A DNA stretch of 64,000 nucleotides from Cryobacterium suzukii (GTDB lineage Bacteria > Actinomycetota > Actinomycetes > Actinomycetales > Microbacteriaceae), in contig NZ_SOHJ01000014.1 in assembly GCF_004403185.1 (NCBI RefSeq), positions 248,001 to 312,000 of the forward strand, in the 5' to 3' direction. How positions within the stretch are numbered: position 1 is the first letter of the stretch; the number at the start of each line of letters is the position of its first letter. The notes below the pieces were generated by a model. The model worked only from the letters and a program-made list of their open reading frames with translations, was not told the DNA's origin and searched no databases. Shown here piece by piece: positions 59,839-64,000 of this stretch. The position numbers were made by a program, and so were the translations under genes.

Positions 59839-60108
59839 GTATATCCACAGGAGATGCGCCTCGAATCTCCTCGTCAAAGCTGGCCCCGGGGCCGGTCGAC
59901 AGACGCATCCATGGGGGGACTGGGCCTTGAGGCGCACTTCAATGTGCAATCGCCGCCTTGCCGGTACGGCTCTCCAAGTCTCTCCGACTAATAACCATTT
60001 TCAATGGCGAGCATGGCCCGGTCGGGATTGTCGTCGTAGTTCAGGCGGGGTTTAATCGTTCGAGCGTTGCATCGGCGGCGAGGTCTATCCCTGGCCGGAT
60101 GCCGGGTG

Positions 60109-60114
60109 CACAAT
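60109..60114 (+). promoter_or_regulatory. Possible leaderless -10 element
   Basis: CACAAT is followed by GGCCTC and the GTG at 60121; a partial match to TAnnnT. Confidence 0.35.
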
Positions 60115-60120
60115 GGCCTC

Positions 60121-60915
60121 GTGGAAGCCAAGTCCCCGGCCGAAGATGAGCTTGCCGCGTTGCGGCGGCGGGCCTATGGCCGCGACGCCGACATCGGTGA
60201 GGATCCGCGCGCGCAGGCACGGCTCGCGGACCTGGAGCGCCAACATTCGACCCGAGAACACGACACATCCGCGGTTACTCGTGCCGCGCCCCCGATCGGA
60301 CGCGCGACCGAGTTCGACGCCTCGCCGACCGTCGACACTGCCCATGGCGCGTTCGCGGCCTCCGACGTCGCACACGGGGCGGAAGACGGGATCGCGGCGA
60401 CACCGAACGACCCCGTACCGAGCGCGAGTACCCGTGGGCGGATCAGGCGGGCGCTGCCATGGGCGATCGCGGCGGGTGCCGGGGTGGTAGCGATTGCCTT
60501 CGGGGCAATGTACGTCGCTGCGATGACCGAACCGCTGGTGGAAGCACAGCTCACCGCGCTCGATGGGCCCCGTTCCGGCAGCATTCCTCCCGTTTTGGAG
60601 CAGGAAGATCTCGACTTCTTGGCTACCGCCGACCCCGTCTTCGTCTCGCACGGCCGCTACGGTCCCCTGGACGTGTGGAGCACGACCGCTCCTCACAACT
60701 GGCAGTGCCTCGCGGTCGTGTTCAATTCGAGCGTGTGGCGCTTCAACTGCACCGTGTCCAACCTGGACACAGTCGCAGACGTGACGGTCGATGAGAGATT
60801 GTTACCCACGGATGCCCCGGGTGGCCCCATTCCGGATTGGTCGAGCATCCGGTTCGTCCTGCACGATGACGTCGTCGACGTGTATATCGCCCGCAACGCT
60901 AACCCGGACGCTTGA
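60121..60915 (+). CDS. Single-span membrane protein of unknown function
   Basis: 264 residues from GTG 60121. The N-terminal cytoplasmic part begins with 'AEDELAALRRRAYGRDADIG', a motif shared by many small actinobacterial proteins, then a long Ala/Thr/Asp-rich disordered region. One membrane helix follows ('ALPWAIAAGAGVVAIAFGAM', about 122-141) and then an extracytoplasmic domain of about 110 residues with two Cys (in 'HNWQCLAVVF' and 'RFNCTVSNL') that could form a disulfide. No known function. It lies between two identical tRNA-fMet genes. Confidence 0.75.
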   Translation: MEAKSPAEDELAALRRRAYGRDADIGEDPRAQARLADLERQHSTREHDTSAVTRAAPPIGRATEFDASPTVDTAHGAFAASDVAHGAEDGIAATPNDPVPSASTRGRIRRALPWAIAAGAGVVAIAFGAMYVAAMTEPLVEAQLTALDGPRSGSIPPVLEQEDLDFLATADPVFVSHGRYGPLDVWSTTAPHNWQCLAVVFNSSVWRFNCTVSNLDTVADVTVDERLLPTDAPGGPIPDWSSIRFVLHDDVVDVYIARNANPDA

Positions 60916-61259
60916 CCCGCCTGCAACGGACGCGCAGTTCGAGCCGCTTCTTGGGCCAGAGCCATGATGCGACCAAGGTTTTTCCTCGTCCGCTGGCAGC
61001 GCGGCGTCAGGCCTTGGAAAGAGTCCTTCGGCTTGTGTCGGTCTCCGGGGTCGCGTTTCGAAGTGTTTGGTCGGATCGTGCGTGGACCCAGATACGTTCA
61101 CTCGTGAAAACTCGGCGCGATAGCGTCCCATAGTCGAGCTGGGTCGAGTGATCACGAAGAGTGAGCTAAACTAAGTACACCAACGCAAACAGCTGGATCG
61201 AGAAAATCCGATCTGATGAGGCTTTTTTCGAAGGACGACCGCCACAAAGCGGTCAGCGT
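60916..61259. other. Non-coding leader region of second tRNA-fMet
   Basis: This 344-bp stretch contains no convincing gene. It holds the -10 element at 61167-61172 and a hairpin GACCGC-CACAAA-GCGGTC at 61238-61255 just before the tRNA, giving an unusually long tRNA leader of about 80 nt. Confidence 0.6.
61167..61172 (+). promoter_or_regulatory. -10 element of second tRNA-fMet
   Basis: TAAACT lies in a segment resembling that of the first copy (GTGnGCTAAA-T--GTAC), but 88 bp before the tRNA instead of 11. Confidence 0.45.
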
Positions 61260-61333
61260 CGCGGGGTGGAGCAGTTCGGTAGCTCGCTGGGCTCATAACC
61301 CAGAGGTCGTAGGTTCAAATCCTGCCCCCGCAA
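61260..61333 (+). tRNA. Initiator tRNA-fMet (CAT), copy 2
   Basis: Identical over all 74 nt to the copy at 59663, including the C1 x A72 mismatch and the GGG/CCC anticodon-stem pairs. CCA is not encoded. A terminator begins 6 bp after it. Confidence 0.96.
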
Positions 61334-61338
61334 CAGAT

Positions 61339-61370
61339 GCCCCCGGAACCCATGGTTCCGGGGGCTTTTT
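61339..61370 (+). terminator. Rho-independent terminator of second tRNA-fMet
   Basis: A perfect 12-bp stem GCCCCCGGAACC / GGTTCCGGGGGC with a CAT loop is followed by TTTTT. Confidence 0.9.
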
Positions 61371-61390
61371 CGTACCCTTGCAAAAAGGCG

Positions 61391-62530
61391 CTACCCGCGC
61401 AGGCTGGCAACCGCAGCGACAGCTGCGTGAACGGATGCCGCCGCCTCGGCCGCCTCGGCCGCAGTCGTACCAGCACCCAGCGTGAACCGAACCGCGGTCA
61501 ACGCCACGTCGGCCGACAAGCCCATGGCCATGAGCACGTGCGAGGGCTCGCTGCTGCCGGCCGCGCAGGCGGACCCACTCGAACACACGATGCCGCGCGC
61601 TTCGAGCTCGAGTAACACCGCCTCGCCGCTCGTTCCTGGGAAGACGAAGGACGCGGTGCCCGGCAGGCGTTCGGTCGGGTGCCCGGTGAGCCGGGCCGAC
61701 GGCGTCTCGCGCAGCACCGTGCCGATGAACTCGTCGCGGAGGGCGCTGGTTCGCTCGGCGACGAGAGCGCGTTCCTCACCGGCGAGGCGTAGCGCCACGG
61801 CGAGGGCGACCGCTCCCGCGACGTTCTCTGTGCCGCTGCGTTTGCCACGCTCCTGGCCGCCGCCGTGCAGCAGCGGCTCGATCGTGAGGCGGCCCCGCAG
61901 ATAGACCGCTCCGATGCCGGGGGGAGCGCCGAGCTTGTGGCCGGAGAGACTCAGCGCGTCCACGCCGAGTGTCGACACGTTGAGGTCGAGCCAGCCGCCG
62001 GCCTGTACGGCGTCGGTGTGGAACGGCACGCCGACGGCGCGGGCTGTTAGAGCGAGTTCCGCAATGGGCTGTACGGTGCCGACCTCGTTGTTGGCGTAGT
62101 GCACAGAGACCAGCGTGGTGTCTGGACGGAGCGCGCGGGCGAGAGAAGCGGGATCGACGCGGCCGGCAGCATCCACTTCAAGCAGGGTGATTTGAAAACC
62201 GTGCAGGCGGCGCAGGTAGTCGCAGGATTCGAGCACGGCCTCATGCTCGATCGGGGTGGTCACGATGTGGCGGCCGCGCGGGGCACCGAGGGCGATCCCC
62301 TTAATCGCAAGGTTGTCGCTCTCGGTACCCCCACTGGTGAACGTCACCTCGCCGGGCCGGCAGCCGAGCGACTGGGCGACGCTGCTGCGCGCCTCCAGCA
62401 GTGCGGCGGCGGCGGCCTCACCTACCTGGTGGTGGCTCGACGGGTTGCCGAAGCCGTTGAGCTGCGTCCACATGGCTTCGAGTGCCTCGCGGCGCACCGG
62501 GGTCGTCGCGGCATTGTCCAGATAAATCAT
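61391..62530 (-). CDS. Cysteine desulfurase (NifS/IscS family)
   Basis: 379 residues. 'MIYLDNAATTPVRREALEAM' start, His in 'TTPIEHEAVLES', PLP lysine in 'ALSLSGHKLGAPPG', the 'GGGQERGKRSGTENVAGAV' loop and the catalytic Cys in 'VCSSGSACAAGSSEPSHVLM'. It releases sulfur from cysteine for Fe-S clusters or thiolated cofactors. Its ATG overlaps the nadC stop by 4 bp; a desulfurase beside nad genes commonly serves the [4Fe-4S] cluster of quinolinate synthase NadA. Confidence 0.95.
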   Translation of the reverse strand: MIYLDNAATTPVRREALEAMWTQLNGFGNPSSHHQVGEAAAAALLEARSSVAQSLGCRPGEVTFTSGGTESDNLAIKGIALGAPRGRHIVTTPIEHEAVLESCDYLRRLHGFQITLLEVDAAGRVDPASLARALRPDTTLVSVHYANNEVGTVQPIAELALTARAVGVPFHTDAVQAGGWLDLNVSTLGVDALSLSGHKLGAPPGIGAVYLRGRLTIEPLLHGGGQERGKRSGTENVAGAVALAVALRLAGEERALVAERTSALRDEFIGTVLRETPSARLTGHPTERLPGTASFVFPGTSGEAVLLELEARGIVCSSGSACAAGSSEPSHVLMAMGLSADVALTAVRFTLGAGTTAAEAAEAAASVHAAVAAVASLRG

Positions 62531-63414
62531 GGGTTCGAAAGGGCAAATCCTGCCGGAGTGTTCACCCGGATGGCGATGTCCAGGCCGAGGTCGAGTGAGT
62601 GCACACTGTGGGTGAGCGCACCGACCGAGATGACATCGACACCGGATGCGGCAATGTCGCGCACCGTCGCCAGTGACACGCCGCCGCTGGCTTCGACGAT
62701 CGCGCGCCCGGCGACCTGCTGCACGCCTATAAGCAGATCCTCCGGGCTGAAATTGTCGAGCATGATCGTGTCGATACCGGCCGCGAGCACGTCGTCAATC
62801 TGGTCCAGCCGGTCGACCTCCACCTCGAAGTGAGTGGTGTGCGACAGGCGGGCGCGCACGGCGCGCAGCGCTTCGGTGAGGCTGAGCGGCCCGGCTGCGA
62901 GAACGGCGAGGTGGTTGTCCTTGGCCATCACGGTGTCGGAGAGGCTGAAGCGGTGGTTGTGGCCGCCGCCATCGCGCACGGCCTGCCGTTCGAGGGCGCG
63001 CAGCCCCGGTGTGGTCTTGCGGGTGTCGACGATGCGGGCGTTTGTGCCGGCCGTCTCGGCGACGTACTGGGCGGTGAGCGTGGCGATTCCGCCCATCCGC
63101 TGCACGAAATTCAGACCAATGCGCTCCGCCTGCAGGATGCCGCGGGCAGGGCCGGTTACCTCGGCCAGCGTGGCGCCGATCTCGAACCGGTCGCCGTCCG
63201 CGACGAACTGATGCACCTCGATGCGGGGGTCGGTCAGACGGAAAGCGGCCGCGAAGACGGCACCGCCGCTGAACACGCCGGGTTCGCGCGCTTCAAGCTT
63301 GGCTGTCGCGACGGCGTCCTGGGGAATGAGCACGGCCGAGGTGAGGTCTCCCCAGGGGGCGTCTTCGTCGAGGGCGGCCTGCACGACGACATCGATGGAG
63401 TGTTGGGTCAGCAT
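62527..63414 (-). CDS. nadC: Nicotinate-nucleotide pyrophosphorylase (carboxylating)
   Basis: 295 residues from the ATG at 63414, which overlaps the nadB end; a longer open frame upstream is a shadow of nadB. QPRTase signatures: 'DLTSAVLIPQD', 'ERIGLNFVQRMGGIATLTAQ', 'IVDTRKTTPGLRALERQAVR' for phosphoribosyl/quinolinate binding, 'HNHRFSLSDTVMAKDNHLAV' and 'IMLDNFSPEDLLIG'. It converts quinolinate and PRPP to nicotinate mononucleotide. It is the middle gene of nadB-nadC-desulfurase, all overlapping. Confidence 0.96.
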   Translation of the reverse strand: MLTQHSIDVVVQAALDEDAPWGDLTSAVLIPQDAVATAKLEAREPGVFSGGAVFAAAFRLTDPRIEVHQFVADGDRFEIGATLAEVTGPARGILQAERIGLNFVQRMGGIATLTAQYVAETAGTNARIVDTRKTTPGLRALERQAVRDGGGHNHRFSLSDTVMAKDNHLAVLAAGPLSLTEALRAVRARLSHTTHFEVEVDRLDQIDDVLAAGIDTIMLDNFSPEDLLIGVQQVAGRAIVEASGGVSLATVRDIAASGVDVISVGALTHSVHSLDLGLDIAIRVNTPAGFALSNP

Positions 63415-64000
63415 GCGATGGCCTCCTTGGCCGGAACGAGTTCGAGCGATTGCGAGTGGGACCAGGCCAGTTCGGCCCGGGGTTCGGCGAAGTCCGCGCG
63501 AAAGTGTGCGCCCCGGGACTCTTCGCGGGCCAGGGCGGCGGCCACGAGCAGCCGAGCGAGGCCCAGCAGGTTGCGGTCTTCGAGGGCGGCGACCGACGTA
63601 CTGGTGGCGGGCGGTGAGGACCAGCCGTCGAGGATGGCGGCGGCCCCGGTCAAGCCGGTACCGGATCGGTGTACGCCGGCACAATCCCAGAGGAGTCGCT
63701 GCAGCTGCGTGCGATCGACCAGCGTGTTAAGATCGGCCGGCAGCGGCCGGGAAGGATCCGCGGGTTGGGCCGCGTCGAAGATCGGGGTGCTGTGTGCGCG
63801 CATCGGCCACGGTCGCCCCAGCGCGCGCACGGCTCGGTCGGCGAACACGGCGGCCTCGAGCAATGAGTTGGAGGCGAGCCGGTTGGCGCCGTGCGCTCCT
63901 GTGCGAGCCACCTCGCCGACGGCGAAGAGCCCGGGCAGACTGGTGCGAGCCCAGGTATCCGTTTCAACCCCGCCCATCCAGTAATGCGCGGCCGGCGCCA
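63408..64000 (-). CDS. nadB: L-aspartate oxidase, C-terminal part
   Basis: The gene runs in from beyond the right edge; about 197 C-terminal residues are present. 'APAAHYWMGGVETDTWARTS' and 'GLFAVGEVARTGAHGANRLA' followed by 'SNSLLEAAVF' are the FAD-binding and substrate motifs of the NadB/succinate dehydrogenase flavoprotein family, and the C-terminal helical domain follows. It oxidises aspartate to iminoaspartate, the substrate of NadA. nadA is expected further upstream of this operon, outside the window. Confidence 0.95.
   Translation of the reverse strand, partial: APAAHYWMGGVETDTWARTSLPGLFAVGEVARTGAHGANRLASNSLLEAAVFADRAVRALGRPWPMRAHSTPIFDAAQPADPSRPLPADLNTLVDRTQLQRLLWDCAGVHRSGTGLTGAAAILDGWSSPPATSTSVAALEDRNLLGLARLLVAAALAREESRGAHFRADFAEPRAELAWSHSQSLELVPAKEAIAC

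Larger units (their letters stand above)
59737..60120. other. Non-coding stretch after first tRNA-fMet
   Basis: This 384-bp stretch holds the hairpin terminator at 59808-59838 and the -10 element of the following gene. Short open frames running through the terminator look spurious. An ATATCCACA sequence near 59841 resembles a DnaA box but stands alone. Confidence 0.6.

Noticed and set aside
59841..59849. DnaA-box-like ATATCCACA
   Set aside because: It is a single site without clustering, AT-rich unwinding region or dnaA/dnaN neighbours, so it is not evidence for an origin.
59788..59991. Short open frames downstream of the first tRNA-fMet
   Set aside because: They read through the terminator hairpin and have no ribosome-binding site or recognisable product.
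59663..61333. Integrated element bounded by tRNA repeats
   Set aside because: The repeats are full functional tRNA genes with their own promoters and terminators, no integrase or att-type partial duplication is present, and the interior gene looks chromosomal.
63415..63684. 90-codon N-terminal extension of NadC
   Set aside because: It is an Arg-rich shadow of nadB; NadC family proteins start at the ATG at 63414.

Overview
The window is high-GC (roughly 65 %) actinobacterial chromosome, most likely from the Microbacteriaceae (Cryobacterium, Leifsonia or Salinibacterium-like). This rests on: the small actinobacterial families DUF3117 and DUF3107; a DtxR/IdeR-type iron box; the AdnAB helicase-nuclease pair; PDZ-Lon and UPF0182 neighbours arranged much as in mycobacteria; many GTG starts; and about a dozen genes whose start codon lies 6-8 nt after a TAnnnT-like -10 hexamer, the signature of leaderless transcription. 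It is dense, ordinary-looking core chromosome. I see no phage, insertion sequence or CRISPR array.

Layout. 1-11.4 kb: two tandem, independent peptide/opine-type ABC importers, each with a solute-binding lipoprotein, two permeases and a fused double ATPase. A PH-domain membrane protein is inserted antisense in the second. 11.5-17.4 kb: the GTPase TypA/BipA, a small lipoprotein, and the efeUOB iron-uptake operon behind an iron box. 17.5-23.3 kb: a membrane-anchored degenerate LmbE-like protein, ferredoxin FdxA, aminotransferase DapC, citrate synthase and a nitronate-monooxygenase-like flavoprotein. 23.5-29.6 kb: a penicillin-acylase-like enzyme, then divergent dapD and dapE sharing one leaderless promoter region, and a PIG-V-like mannosyltransferase. 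29.7-35.0 kb: DUF3117, an O-methyltransferase, TatB, PPK2 and a minus-strand operon (MgtE-like sensor without a channel, DUF1003, Mrp). 35.1-42.5 kb: a stress protein, PepP, a membrane endonuclease/phosphatase, a PHP phosphoesterase, a DEAD-box helicase, a ferritin-like protein and two small genes. 42.6-59.5 kb: a genome-maintenance and proteolysis block of adnA, adnB, an APH-fold pseudokinase, nudC, a short UvrD-type helicase, an E1-like protein, a DUF2342 metalloprotease, a PDZ-Lon protease and a UPF0182 membrane protein. 59.6-64 kb: two identical initiator tRNA genes flanking a lineage-specific membrane protein, then a cysteine desulfurase with nadC and nadB.

How the parts fit. FdxA, EfeUOB, the ferritin-like protein and the cysteine desulfurase bear on iron and Fe-S supply. 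EfeB is a twin-arginine substrate, and TatB is encoded in the same window. DapC, DapD and DapE are consecutive steps of the succinylase route to diaminopimelate. The adnA promoter has a RecA-NDp/PafBC-like element (TGTCGG core, 8-nt spacer, TACCGT) placed so that transcription would begin on the GTG start codon, which suggests LexA-independent DNA-damage induction. The most unusual items are this promoter, the overlapping divergent leaderless promoters of dapD/dapE, a possible leaderless six-codon minicistron before the DUF2342 protease, two apparent pseudoenzymes (APH-like and LmbE-like) and long convergent coding overlaps.
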